64,000 bases of DNA, taken from positions 1 to 64,000 of the forward strand of contig NZ_PUIP01000015.1 in assembly GCF_002968015.1 (NCBI RefSeq), given 5' to 3'. Source of the stretch: Massilia phosphatilytica. Lineage in GTDB: Bacteria; Pseudomonadota; Gammaproteobacteria; Burkholderiales; Burkholderiaceae_D. The translations under genes were made by a program, and so were the position numbers. Positions within the stretch are counted from its first letter, which is position 1. Each line of letters begins with the position of its first letter. A model generated the notes under the pieces. It searched no databases. It had not been told where the DNA came from and was given only the letters and a program-made list of their open reading frames with translations. Below, in pieces: positions 8,580-18,329 of this stretch.

Positions 8580-8617
8580 ATGTCGGAATCGGACAACCGG
8601 CCGTCCGCTCCAATCAA
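8580..8617 (+). repeat. 38-bp imperfect direct repeat, copy 1, upstream of soxB
   Basis: This copy matches 8662-8699 at 31 of 38 positions by eye, 82 bp apart. It begins ATGTCGGAA and ends TCCAATCAA. Positions 8581-8595 form TGTC-N7-GACA. It probably is a regulator binding site of the sox promoter. Confidence 0.6.
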
Positions 8618-8661
8618 AGGGCCCGCCGTGGCGGCCCCTGATGCGGCCGCGCGGCCACAGG

Positions 8662-8699
8662 ATGTCGGAAACAGACAACTCGCCGTCTTATCCAATCAA
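8662..8699 (+). repeat. 38-bp imperfect direct repeat, copy 2, abutting the soxB promoter
   Basis: The second copy of the repeat, with TGTCGGAAACAGACA at 8663-8677. Its end lies 1 bp before the candidate -35 box at 8701, the usual place for an AraC-type activator that touches RNA polymerase. Confidence 0.6.
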
Positions 8700-8700
8700 T

Positions 8701-8728
8701 TTGCAATCCGTAACGGTCCCAATAATGG
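8701..8728 (+). promoter_or_regulatory. candidate soxB promoter
   Basis: TTGCAA (8701-8706) and TAATGG (8723-8728) are separated by 16 bp. The -10 is poor, consistent with an activator-dependent promoter. Transcription would start about 25 nt before the soxB ATG. Confidence 0.4.
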
Positions 8729-8760
8729 AAGCCACAACACCTCACTGCGGAAAGCGCGAT

Positions 8761-10017
8761 ATGGCACAGAAGAACTACTCATTTTGGAGCCTGCTCCAGC
8801 AGGGCTTCAAGCGCCAGGAAGGATGGGACCAGGCCTGGCGCAGCCCGGAGCCGAAGGCCTCGTACGACGTGATCATCGTCGGTGCCGGCGGGCACGGCCT
8901 GGCCACCGCCTACTACCTGGCCAAGGAGCATGGCGTCAAGAATATCGCCGTGCTGGAAAAGGGTTACCTCGGCGGCGGCAACACGGCCCGCAATACGACG
9001 ATCGTGCGCTCGAACTATCTGTGGGACGAGGCCGCGATGCTGTACGAGCATTCGCTCAAGCTGTGGGAAGGCCTGTCGCAGGAAATCAACTTCAACGTCA
9101 TGTTCAGCCAGCGCGGCGTGTTCAACCTGGGCCACACCCTGCAGGACATGCGCGACATCGAACGCCGCGTCAACGCCAACCTGCTCAACGACATCGACGC
9201 GCAGGTACTCACGGCGGCCGAAGTCAAGGAGCGCATCCCCATGATCGACGCCAGTCCGAATGCGCGCTATCCGATCATGGGCGCCAGCTTCCAGCCGCGC
9301 GGCGGCGTCGCGCGTCACGACGCCGTCGCCTGGGGCTTTGCCCGCGCCGCCAGCAACCTCGGCGTCGACATCATCGAGCAGTGCGAGGTGACCGGCATGC
9401 ACATCGAAGGGGGCCGGATCCGCGGTCTCGAGACCTCGCGCGGCACGATCCGCGCGGAGCGCGTCGGCTGCGTCGCCGCGGGCCATTCGAGCACGCTGGC
9501 GAAGATGGCCGGCATCCGCCTGCCGCTGGAAAGCCATCCGCTCCAAGCGTTCGTGTCGGAATCCCTGAAGCCGGTGCTGCATACCGTGGTGATGTCCAAC
9601 GCCGTGCACGGCTACCTGAGCCAGTCGGACAAGGGCGAGCTCGTGATCGGTGCCGGCATCGACAGCTACCTGAGCTACGCGCAGCGCGGCAGCCCGCACG
9701 TGATCGAACACACGGCCGCGGCCATCATCGAACTGTTCCCGATGTTCTCGCGGGTGCGCATGAACCGCCAGTGGGGCGGCATCGTCGACGTGTCGCCCGA
9801 CGCCTGCCCGATCATCAGCAAGACCAAGGTGCAGGGCCTGTACTTCAACTGCGGCTGGGGCACCGGCGGCTTCAAGGCCACGCCCGGCTCCGGCAACGTG
9901 TTCGCCCACACCATCGCACGCGACCGGCCGCACCCGCTCAACGAAGCCTTCGCGCTGGACCGCTTCCACAGCGGCCATCTGATCGACGAACACGGTGCCG
10001 CAGGCGTCGCCCACTGA
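8761..10017 (+). CDS. soxB: sarcosine oxidase beta subunit
   Basis: A 418-residue FAD-dependent oxidoreductase and core of the heterotetrameric sarcosine oxidase. The enzyme demethylates sarcosine to glycine, passing the methyl carbon to tetrahydrofolate and electrons to O2. The dinucleotide-binding motif VIIVGAGGHGLATAYYLAKE sits near residue 38, and the family C terminus CGWGTGGFKATPGSG is present. The start MAQKNYSFWSLLQQGF fits the family length; in-frame ATGs at 8725 and 8662 would add residues not seen in homologues. It is the first gene of a long co-directional run. Confidence 0.95.
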   Translation: MAQKNYSFWSLLQQGFKRQEGWDQAWRSPEPKASYDVIIVGAGGHGLATAYYLAKEHGVKNIAVLEKGYLGGGNTARNTTIVRSNYLWDEAAMLYEHSLKLWEGLSQEINFNVMFSQRGVFNLGHTLQDMRDIERRVNANLLNDIDAQVLTAAEVKERIPMIDASPNARYPIMGASFQPRGGVARHDAVAWGFARAASNLGVDIIEQCEVTGMHIEGGRIRGLETSRGTIRAERVGCVAAGHSSTLAKMAGIRLPLESHPLQAFVSESLKPVLHTVVMSNAVHGYLSQSDKGELVIGAGIDSYLSYAQRGSPHVIEHTAAAIIELFPMFSRVRMNRQWGGIVDVSPDACPIISKTKVQGLYFNCGWGTGGFKATPGSGNVFAHTIARDRPHPLNEAFALDRFHSGHLIDEHGAAGVAH

Positions 10018-10030
10018 CGGAGGAAGAGAC

Positions 10031-10324
10031 ATGTTGAAGTTCCACTGCCCGCACTGCAACGAGGTGCGCGAAGAAGAAGAGTTCAGCTACGCCGGCGAAG
10101 CGTTCATCGCGCGCCCGGCCGCGCCGGACGCCAGCAGCGACGCCGAATGGGGCGACTACCTGTTCATGCGCAAGAACAGCAAGGGCTGGCACTGGGAGCA
10201 ATGGCTGCATGCGGCCGCGTGCCGCAAGGTCGTCGCCGTCAAGCGCCACACCTTCACCCACGAGATCGGCGGCTGCTGGACGCTGGCCGAAGGCAAACGG
10301 ATCTACCTGGAGGAGCAAGCGTGA
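10031..10324 (+). CDS. soxD: sarcosine oxidase delta subunit
   Basis: A 97-residue zinc-binding subunit. CPHC near the N terminus (C6, C9) and the His and Cys of EQWLHAAACRK are the expected zinc ligands, and the GCWTL segment is typical. It sits 13 nt after soxB and its stop overlaps the GTG start of soxA by 4 nt, so the three are co-translated. The upstream in-frame start at 9995 would run into soxB and is not used. Confidence 0.95.
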   Translation: MLKFHCPHCNEVREEEEFSYAGEAFIARPAAPDASSDAEWGDYLFMRKNSKGWHWEQWLHAAACRKVVAVKRHTFTHEIGGCWTLAEGKRIYLEEQA

Positions 10325-13300
10325 ACTCGCATCGCATCAATCGTCCCAACGCGCGCATCGACCGCAACAAGCCCGTCGACTTCACCTTCGACGGCAAGGC
10401 CTACCGGGGCTGCGCGGGCGACACGCTCGCGTCCGCGCTGCTGGCCAACGGCGTGCGCATGATCGGCCGCAGCTTCAAGTACGGCCGTCCGCGCGGCATC
10501 ATCGGCCACGGCGCCGAGGAACCGAATGCGCTGATCCAGCTGGAGCGCGGTCCCGGCACCGTGCCGAACCTGAAGGCGACCCAGGTCGAGCTGTACCAGG
10601 GCATGAACGCGTTTTCCACGACCGGCTGGCCGTCGCTGAACGTCGACGTCAAGAGCATCATGGGACGCGCCGCCCGCTTCATGCCCGCCGGCTTCTACTA
10701 CAAGACGTTCATGGCGCCGGCGAAGATGTGGCCCCTGTACGAGGACGTGATCCGGCGCGCGGCGGGCTACGGCCGGGCGCCGGTCGACCCGGACCCGGAG
10801 TTCTACGACCACCTGCATCATCACCCGGACGTGCTGGTCGTCGGCGCCGGCGCCTGCGGCATCTGGGCCGCGCTGATCGCGGCGCGCGCCGGGCTGCGCG
10901 TGATGCTCGTCGACGAACAGGCCGAGATGGGCGGGTGGCTCCTGTCGGACCACAACGCGGTGCTGGACAAGTGCTCGTCCGAGACCTGGCTGAAGCGCAC
11001 GCTGGCGGAGCTGGACGCGCTGCCGAACGTCACCCGCCTCGCGCGCACCACGGCATTCGCCATGCACGACGGGAACCTGGTCCAGGCCGTCGAGCTGCTG
11101 CAGGATCACATCGTCCCCAGCGCACGCGACGCGCTGCTGCCGCGCCAGCGCCTGCACAAGATCCGGGCGCGCCACGTGGTGCTCGCGACCGGCGCGATCG
11201 AACGTCCGCTCGTATTCGGCAACAACGACCTGCCGGGCGTGATGACGGCGGCCGCCGGCCAGACCTACCTGAACCGCTACGCGGTGCGCGCCGGCCAGCG
11301 CGTGCTGGTCCTGACCAGCAACGACTGGGCCTATGGCGCCGCCGTCGACCTCGCGTCGGCCGGTGCCAGGGTGACGCTGTGCGACACCCGCGCCGGCGGC
11401 GCCATCGCGGGCCGCGCCGATGCGGCGCGCACGGCGGGCATCGAGGTCCTCAAGGGCCACGGCATCGCCGAGGCGCTCGGTGGCCGCAGCGTGACCGGCG
11501 CGCGCCTGGTGAAGCTGGATCCGCGCAAGGACGCCGCCATCGGCGCCGGTCCGCGCGTCGACTGCGACCTGCTGCTGTCGTCGGGCGGCCTGTCGCCGAA
11601 CGTGCACCTGTTCTGCCACAACGGCAGCCGCCCCGCGTGGGACGAGGACCGCCTGGCCTTCGTCGCGCCGGCCCAGGGACGTCCCGGCATCGCCTGCGTC
11701 GGCGCCGTCGTCGGCGAGTTCGACCTGCAGGCGGCCATCGCGCAGACGACCAACGCCGTGCGCGCCGTGTGCACGCAACTGGGACACAAGGTGGGGGCAC
11801 AGACGCCGAGGATCGCCGGCGCCAGGTTGCCGATCGACGCCGCGCCTGCGCGCGCCATCTTCCGCGTCCCGGACGGCAAGCGCGAAGGGCATGGCGCCAA
11901 GGCCTTCGTCGACTTCCAGAACGACGTCGCCGCTTCCGACATCGAACTCGCGGTGCGCGAGAACTACCGCTCGATCGAGCACGTCAAGCGTTACACGGGC
12001 CTCGGCTTCGGCACCGACCAGGGCAAGCTGTCGAACGTGAACGGCTTCGCGATCGCTGCCCGCGCGCTCGGCAAGGCGATCGGCGAAGTGGGCACGACGA
12101 CCTACCGTCCGGCCTATACGCCCGTTGCCTTCGGCGCGCTGGCCGGTGCGATGGTCGGCGACACGTTCGACCCGCGCCGCTACGCGCCGGCCCAGCAGGC
12201 GCACGTCCAGCGCGGCGCCCTGTTCGAGACCGTGGGGCAGTGGATGCGCCCATGGTATTTCCCGAAGCCGGGCGAGGACCTGCACGCGGCCGTGAACCGC
12301 GAGGCGGTGGCCGCACGCACCAGCGTCGGCATGATGGACGCGTCGACCCTCGGCAAGATCGACATCCGCGGCCCGGACGCACGCGAATTCCTCAACCGCG
12401 TGTACTCGAACGCGTGGAGCCAGCTGGCACCGGGCAAATGCCGCTACGGCCTGATGCTGGACGAGAACGGCATGGTGATGGACGACGGCGTGACCTCGTG
12501 CCTGGGCGATAACCACTTCATGATGACGACGACCACCGGCGGCGCGGCGCGCGTGCTGACCTGGCTGGAAAAGTGGCTGCAGACCGAGTGGCCGGAACTG
12601 AAGGTCTACCTGACGTCGGTCACCGACCACTGGTCGACCTGCGCGGTGGTCGGCCCGAACAGCCGCGCCGTGCTGGAAAAGCTGTGCACCGACATCGACC
12701 TATCGCCGGAGGCCTTCAAGTACATGGATTGCCGCAGCGGCACCGTGGCAGGCGTCCCGGCGCGCGTGTTCCGCATCAGCTTCTCCGGCGAGCTTGCATA
12801 TGAAGTCAACGTCGACGCCAGCTACGGCCACTACATGTGGGAATCACTGATGGCGGCCGGCCAGGAGTTCGACATCACCCCGTACGGCACCGAGACCATG
12901 CACGTGCTGCGCGCGGAGAAGGGTTTCATCATCGTCGGCCAGGACACGGACGGTTCGGTGTCGCCGATCGACCTCGGCATGGGCTGGGCGGTGAGCATGA
13001 AGAAGCCGTTCAGCTTCCTCGGCAAGCGCTCGCTGGCCCGCGCCGACACGGCCCGCAGCGACCGCAAGCAGCTGGTGGGGCTGGTGACCGAAGACCCGAA
13101 CGTGGTGTTGGCCGAGGGTGCGCAGATCGTCGACGGCAACGGGAACGGCGGCGCCGTCGGCCGGGGACCGCATGTCGGCGGCACGGCAGCGGGCGCCGCG
13201 CGCCGCAGCGTGGGCCGCGTCACGTCGAGCTACCACAGCGCCTTCCTCGGCCGCTCGATCGCGCTGGCGCTGATCGAAGGCGGTCTCGCCAAGGAAGGGC

Positions 13301-13395
13301 AGGTATTCCACGCCTGGGACGGCGGCGCCATGACGGCCGCGAAGATCGTCTCGCCGGTATTCATTGATCCTGAAGGGAAGCGTCAACATGTCTGA
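10321..13395 (+). CDS. soxA: sarcosine oxidase alpha subunit
   Basis: A 1024-residue subunit. The N-terminal ferredoxin-like/2Fe-2S-binding-fold region (AYRGCAGDTLASALLANGV, RSFKYGRPRGI) is followed by a NAD-binding flavoprotein domain (VLVVGAGACGIWAALIAARA near residue 170). A C-terminal GcvT-like tetrahydrofolate-binding domain begins around residue 640 (GMMDASTLGKIDIRGPDARE). The start is GTG at 10321 behind a GGAGG site and overlaps soxD by GTGA. A small low-complexity Gly/Ala stretch (NGNGGAVGRGPHVGG) lies near the C-terminal end. Its stop overlaps the soxG start by 8 nt. Confidence 0.95.
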   Translation: MNSHRINRPNARIDRNKPVDFTFDGKAYRGCAGDTLASALLANGVRMIGRSFKYGRPRGIIGHGAEEPNALIQLERGPGTVPNLKATQVELYQGMNAFSTTGWPSLNVDVKSIMGRAARFMPAGFYYKTFMAPAKMWPLYEDVIRRAAGYGRAPVDPDPEFYDHLHHHPDVLVVGAGACGIWAALIAARAGLRVMLVDEQAEMGGWLLSDHNAVLDKCSSETWLKRTLAELDALPNVTRLARTTAFAMHDGNLVQAVELLQDHIVPSARDALLPRQRLHKIRARHVVLATGAIERPLVFGNNDLPGVMTAAAGQTYLNRYAVRAGQRVLVLTSNDWAYGAAVDLASAGARVTLCDTRAGGAIAGRADAARTAGIEVLKGHGIAEALGGRSVTGARLVKLDPRKDAAIGAGPRVDCDLLLSSGGLSPNVHLFCHNGSRPAWDEDRLAFVAPAQGRPGIACVGAVVGEFDLQAAIAQTTNAVRAVCTQLGHKVGAQTPRIAGARLPIDAAPARAIFRVPDGKREGHGAKAFVDFQNDVAASDIELAVRENYRSIEHVKRYTGLGFGTDQGKLSNVNGFAIAARALGKAIGEVGTTTYRPAYTPVAFGALAGAMVGDTFDPRRYAPAQQAHVQRGALFETVGQWMRPWYFPKPGEDLHAAVNREAVAARTSVGMMDASTLGKIDIRGPDAREFLNRVYSNAWSQLAPGKCRYGLMLDENGMVMDDGVTSCLGDNHFMMTTTTGGAARVLTWLEKWLQTEWPELKVYLTSVTDHWSTCAVVGPNSRAVLEKLCTDIDLSPEAFKYMDCRSGTVAGVPARVFRISFSGELAYEVNVDASYGHYMWESLMAAGQEFDITPYGTETMHVLRAEKGFIIVGQDTDGSVSPIDLGMGWAVSMKKPFSFLGKRSLARADTARSDRKQLVGLVTEDPNVVLAEGAQIVDGNGNGGAVGRGPHVGGTAAGAARRSVGRVTSSYHSAFLGRSIALALIEGGLAKEGQVFHAWDGGAMTAAKIVSPVFIDPEGKRQHV

Positions 13396-14083
13396 TACCA
13401 ATCTGCAGTTTGCCGACGTCGTCGAACCGCAAGCGCGTGCCAGGGTCGCGTTCGCGCCCTACGCGCAAAGCCCCCTCCATGATTTCGGCCTGCCCGCCAA
13501 GGCACGCCGCCCGGACGGCAGCTGTGGCGTGTGGATGAACGAACTGGCCCTGCTGGGCTATGTGATCGTGCGCGGCGACGCCCAGGATCCGGCCTTCGTG
13601 CGCGCCGTCAGGAGCGTCCTGGGCATCGCCTTGCCTGTCGTTCCCGGCACCGTGACGCCGTTCGCGCATGGCGTGGCCCTGTGGCAGGCGCCGGACGAAT
13701 GGCTGCTGGTGTGCGCCCGGCCGGCGCGCCAGGCGTGCATCGCCGGACTCGAGGCGGCCCTGTCGGCCATGCATGCCCAGGTCGTCGACAACTCGGGCGG
13801 CCTGACGATGGTCTACCTGACCGGTGCCCACCAGGTCACCCTGCTGCGCCATGTCGGCGTGTACGACTTCGAGGCCCTGGGCCCGGGACGCCTGGCGAGC
13901 ACGGTCTGCGGCAAGGCCACGATCACCGTGTTCCGCCACGACGACCAGGGCCTCTTCCTGGTCTTCCGCCGCAGCTTCGCCGACTACGTGTGGCGCCTGC
14001 TGTCGAAGGCCGCGCGTCCGTACGGCCTGGGCATCGCCGCGCTCGAACAGGGCACGGCGCATCCGGTCCTGCGACTGGCCTGA
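13388..14083 (+). CDS. soxG: sarcosine oxidase gamma subunit
   Basis: A 231-residue fourth subunit of heterotetrameric sarcosine oxidase, with a fold related to the GcvT domain. Family features include LPVVPGTVTPF, APDEWLLVCARPAR and SGGLTMVYLTGAH. The start MSDTNLQF at 13388 overlaps the soxA end by 8 nt; the longer frame starting at 13364 would overlap soxA more and lacks a ribosome binding site. Ten nt later sdaA begins. Confidence 0.92.
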   Translation: MSDTNLQFADVVEPQARARVAFAPYAQSPLHDFGLPAKARRPDGSCGVWMNELALLGYVIVRGDAQDPAFVRAVRSVLGIALPVVPGTVTPFAHGVALWQAPDEWLLVCARPARQACIAGLEAALSAMHAQVVDNSGGLTMVYLTGAHQVTLLRHVGVYDFEALGPGRLASTVCGKATITVFRHDDQGLFLVFRRSFADYVWRLLSKAARPYGLGIAALEQGTAHPVLRLA

Positions 14084-14093
14084 GGAGAGCGTC

Positions 14094-15470
14094 ATGCCAT
14101 TCAGTGTTTTCGACGTGTTCCGCATCGGCATCGGGCCATCGAGCTCGCACACCGTGGGGCCGATGCTCGCCGTGAACCGCTTCCTGCAGGCGCTGCGGCC
14201 GCGGCTGGCGGAGGTGGCGCGCGTCCGCACCGATCTGTATGGATCGCTGGCGCTGACCGGCGTCGGCCACCGCACCGATTTCGCGGTGCTGCTTGGGCTG
14301 TTGGGCGAGCAGCCGCACCTGGTCGATCCGGCCGCCTCGCAGCTGTACGTGGACCGCGTGCTGCGTGACGGCCGCCTGCTGCTGGGCGGCGTGCATGCGG
14401 TGCCGTTCGACGTCGCCACCGACCTGCTGTTCCATAAAAACGAGACCTTGCCGCAGCATCCGAACGGCATGCGCGTCACCGCGTTCGACGACCGCGGCGA
14501 GGTGCTGCTGGCCCGGTCGTATTATTCCATCGGCGGCGGCGCGGTCAAGGACGAGGACGAGATCGGCGTGCGTCACGCCGCCTCCCATGCCGCGCACGAG
14601 GAACCGTGCCCGTTCGCCAGCGCCGCCGAGCTGCTGGCGTGGTGCGAGCGCCGGGGCTGCAGCATCGCCGACGTCGTGCTGCACAACGAATCGCGCTACC
14701 ACGATCCGGCCGTCACGCGCGACCGGGTGCTGGAGATCTGGCACGTGATGCGCGATTGCGTCGAGCGTGGGCTCGCCGCCGAGGGCGTGCTTCCCGGCGG
14801 CCTGAATCTGAAGCGCCGCGCGCCCGGCCTGTACCGGCAAGCGATGCATGGCGCCGACGGCAAGCTGCCCGCCGACTTCGCGATCATGGACACGCTGTCC
14901 GCGTTCGCGATCGCGGTCAACGAAGAGAACGCGGCCGGCGGCCGCGTCGTGACGGCGCCGACCAACGGCTCGGCCGGCGTGATCCCGGCGGTGCTGAGCT
15001 ATTACACGCGGTCGCATCCGCGGGCCGGCGACGCGGCCGTGCTGACCTTCCTCCTCACGGCGGCCGGCATCGGCATGCTCTACAAGCGCAACGCCTCCAT
15101 CTCCGCGGCCGAGATGGGGTGCCAGGGCGAGATCGGCGTGTCGGCCTCGATGGCGGCGGCCGGCCTGGCGGCGGTGATGGGCGGCACACCGGAACAGGTC
15201 GAGAACGCGGCCGAGATCGCGATGGAACACTTCCTCGGCATGACCTGCGATCCGCTGAACGGCCTGGTGCAGGTGCCGTGCATCGAGCGCAACAGCATGG
15301 GCGCGATCAAGGCCGTCAATGCCGCGCGCATGGCGCTGATGAGCGACGGCAGCCACCTCGTCTCGCTCGACCAGGTCATCGAAACGATGCGCCAGACCGG
15401 CGTCGACATGCAAGTGAATTACAAGGAAACCTCGCTCGGCGGCCTCGCCGTCAACGTCGTCAGCTGCTGA
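14094..15470 (+). CDS. sdaA: L-serine ammonia-lyase (iron-sulfur type)
   Basis: A 458-residue enzyme that deaminates L-serine to pyruvate and ammonia. The N-terminal beta domain starts FDVFRIGIGPSSSHTVGPM, the usual SSSHT motif. The alpha domain carries the 4Fe-4S cysteines in AEMGCQGEIGVSAS, GMTCDPLNGL and VQVPCIERNS. GAGGAG lies before the start at 14094. Placed after soxG and before glyA, it finishes the betaine route: glycine to serine to pyruvate. Confidence 0.96.
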   Translation: MPFSVFDVFRIGIGPSSSHTVGPMLAVNRFLQALRPRLAEVARVRTDLYGSLALTGVGHRTDFAVLLGLLGEQPHLVDPAASQLYVDRVLRDGRLLLGGVHAVPFDVATDLLFHKNETLPQHPNGMRVTAFDDRGEVLLARSYYSIGGGAVKDEDEIGVRHAASHAAHEEPCPFASAAELLAWCERRGCSIADVVLHNESRYHDPAVTRDRVLEIWHVMRDCVERGLAAEGVLPGGLNLKRRAPGLYRQAMHGADGKLPADFAIMDTLSAFAIAVNEENAAGGRVVTAPTNGSAGVIPAVLSYYTRSHPRAGDAAVLTFLLTAAGIGMLYKRNASISAAEMGCQGEIGVSASMAAAGLAAVMGGTPEQVENAAEIAMEHFLGMTCDPLNGLVQVPCIERNSMGAIKAVNAARMALMSDGSHLVSLDQVIETMRQTGVDMQVNYKETSLGGLAVNVVSC

Positions 15471-15489
15471 GCCTAACAACGGAGAACCC

Positions 15490-16761
<1,272 letters not shown>

Positions 16762-16783
16762 TCCTATCGACCGGAGAAAAGAC

Positions 16784-17755
16784 ATGAGCAAACTGCACGA
16801 CGAGTCGGTGGTCATCGACGGCCTGATCATCGCCAAATGGGACAAGGATATCTTCGAAGACATGCGCCGCGGTGGCCTCACGGCCGCCAACTGCACGGTC
16901 TCGGTGTGGGAAGGCTTCCGCGACACGGTCGCGAACATCGCGGACATGAAAAAGCTGATCCGCGAGAACAGTGAGATGGTGTCGCTGGTGCGCGGCACCG
17001 AGGACATCCTCGACGCCAAGCGCAAGGGCAAGACCGGCATCATCCTCGGCTTCCAGAATGCCCATGCCTTCGAGGACAACCTGGGCTACATCGAGGCGTT
17101 CGCCGACATGGGCGTGCGCGTCGTCCAGCTGTGCTACAACACGCAGAACCTCGTGGGCACCGGCTGCTACGAGCGCGACGGCGGCCTGTCCGGCTTCGGC
17201 CGCGAAGTCATCGCCGAGATGAACCGTGTCGGCATCATGGTCGACCTGTCGCACGTGGGCGGCGCGACGTCGGAAGAGGCGATCCTCGCGTCCACGAAGC
17301 CGGTGTGCTATTCGCACTGCCTGCCGTCGGGCCTCAAGGAACACCCGCGCAACAAGAGCGACGAGCAGCTGCGCTTCATCGCCGACCGCGGCGGCTTCAT
17401 CGGCGTGACCATGTTCCCGCCGTTCCTCAAGCGCGGCATCGAGGCGACGGTGGACGACTACGTCGAGGCGATCGACTACGTCATCAACCTGGCGGGCGAG
17501 GATTGCGTCGGCATCGGCACCGACTTCACCCAAGGTTACGACAAGGGCTTCTTCGACTGGATCACCCATGACAAGGGCCGCCACCGCCGTCTCACCAATT
17601 TCGGCCGGATCATCAATCCGGAAGGCATCCGCACCATCGGCGAATTCCCGAACCTGACCGCGGCCATGGAACGCGCCGGCTGGACGGAGTCGCGCATCCG
17701 CAAGGTGATGGGCGGGAACTGGGTCAACACGTTCCGCGAAGTCTGGGGCGCCTGA
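16784..17755 (+). CDS. M19 (renal) dipeptidase homologue with altered metal site
   Basis: A 323-residue member of the peptidase M19 fold family, conserved at this position in betaine clusters of pseudomonads. The two C-terminal zinc histidines are present (DLSHVG H157, CYSHC H178). The N-terminal HxD ligand motif is replaced by DGLIIAKW (residues 12-19), and the bridging-glutamate motif EGGH is replaced by QNAH (91-94). Three of the five canonical zinc ligands therefore appear missing. It may bind metal differently or act on something other than dipeptides. The start at 16784 has a GGAG site 10 nt upstream. It lies inside the sox-dgc run. Confidence 0.85.
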   Translation: MSKLHDESVVIDGLIIAKWDKDIFEDMRRGGLTAANCTVSVWEGFRDTVANIADMKKLIRENSEMVSLVRGTEDILDAKRKGKTGIILGFQNAHAFEDNLGYIEAFADMGVRVVQLCYNTQNLVGTGCYERDGGLSGFGREVIAEMNRVGIMVDLSHVGGATSEEAILASTKPVCYSHCLPSGLKEHPRNKSDEQLRFIADRGGFIGVTMFPPFLKRGIEATVDDYVEAIDYVINLAGEDCVGIGTDFTQGYDKGFFDWITHDKGRHRRLTNFGRIINPEGIRTIGEFPNLTAAMERAGWTESRIRKVMGGNWVNTFREVWGA

Positions 17756-17798
17756 GCGTCTCTGCTGTCTTTAAAGAATCCACTGAAAGGTTTTGCCG

Positions 17799-18320
17799 AT
17801 GAAGCCCCAACTTCCGATCGACGTCAACGAGGAAACCGGCGTCTGGACCACCGACGGCCTGCCGATGCTGTACGTGCCGCGCCACTTCTTCACCAACAAC
17901 CATCTCGCCATCGAAGCGGCCCTCGGGCGCGAGCGCTATGCGGACCAGCTGTACGAGGCGGGCTACAAGTCGGCGTATTTCTGGTGCGCGAAGGAAGCCG
18001 CGACGCACGAGCTGTCCGGGATGGACGTGTACGAACACTACCTGAAGCGCCTGTCGCAGCGCGGCTGGGGCCTGTTCGCGTTCGAGTCGGCCGATCCCGC
18101 GACGGGCCACGCCCGCATCACGCTGCACAACTCGTCGTTCGTGCTGGCCCAGCCCGAGGCGCACGACAAGCTGTGCTACATGTTCGCCGGCTGGTTCGCC
18201 GGCGCCATGGACTGGGTGGGCAAGGACACCGGCCGCAACTACCTCACGACCAGCCGCGAAGCAAACTGCGCGGCCGAGGAGGGCCACGACCACTGCGTCT
18301 TCATCGTCGAACCGAAATAA
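17799..18320 (+). CDS. V4R/DUF5943-like small protein of the betaine cluster
   Basis: A 173-residue soluble protein resembling the 4-vinyl-reductase-type (V4R) ligand-binding fold, with C-terminal cysteines in REANCAAEEGHDHCVFIVEP. The same gene family lies between the dipeptidase and dgcA in pseudomonad dimethylglycine clusters. Its function is not established; a ligand- or metal-binding accessory role for DgcAB is possible. ATG 17799 is used with GAAAGG 8 nt upstream rather than TTG 17793. Confidence 0.75.
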   Translation: MKPQLPIDVNEETGVWTTDGLPMLYVPRHFFTNNHLAIEAALGRERYADQLYEAGYKSAYFWCAKEAATHELSGMDVYEHYLKRLSQRGWGLFAFESADPATGHARITLHNSSFVLAQPEAHDKLCYMFAGWFAGAMDWVGKDTGRNYLTTSREANCAAEEGHDHCVFIVEPK

Positions 18321-18329
18321 GAGGCCAGC

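Larger units (their letters stand above)
8295..8760. other. intergenic region between divergent regulator and soxB
   Basis: 466 nt with no convincing gene. The left 150 nt are the leader of the GlxA-type regulator. The centre is very GC-rich. The right part holds two 38-bp imperfect repeats, a sigma-70-like promoter and the soxB leader. Short frames start at both repeats (MSESDN and MSETDN). The second is in frame with soxB, but neither has a ribosome binding site. Confidence 0.6.

Noticed and set aside
8580..8760. Small leader peptides starting at the two repeats (MSESDN, MSETDN)
   Set aside because: No ribosome binding site, and substitutions between copies do not favour third codon positions. 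A DNA-level repeat explains them better.
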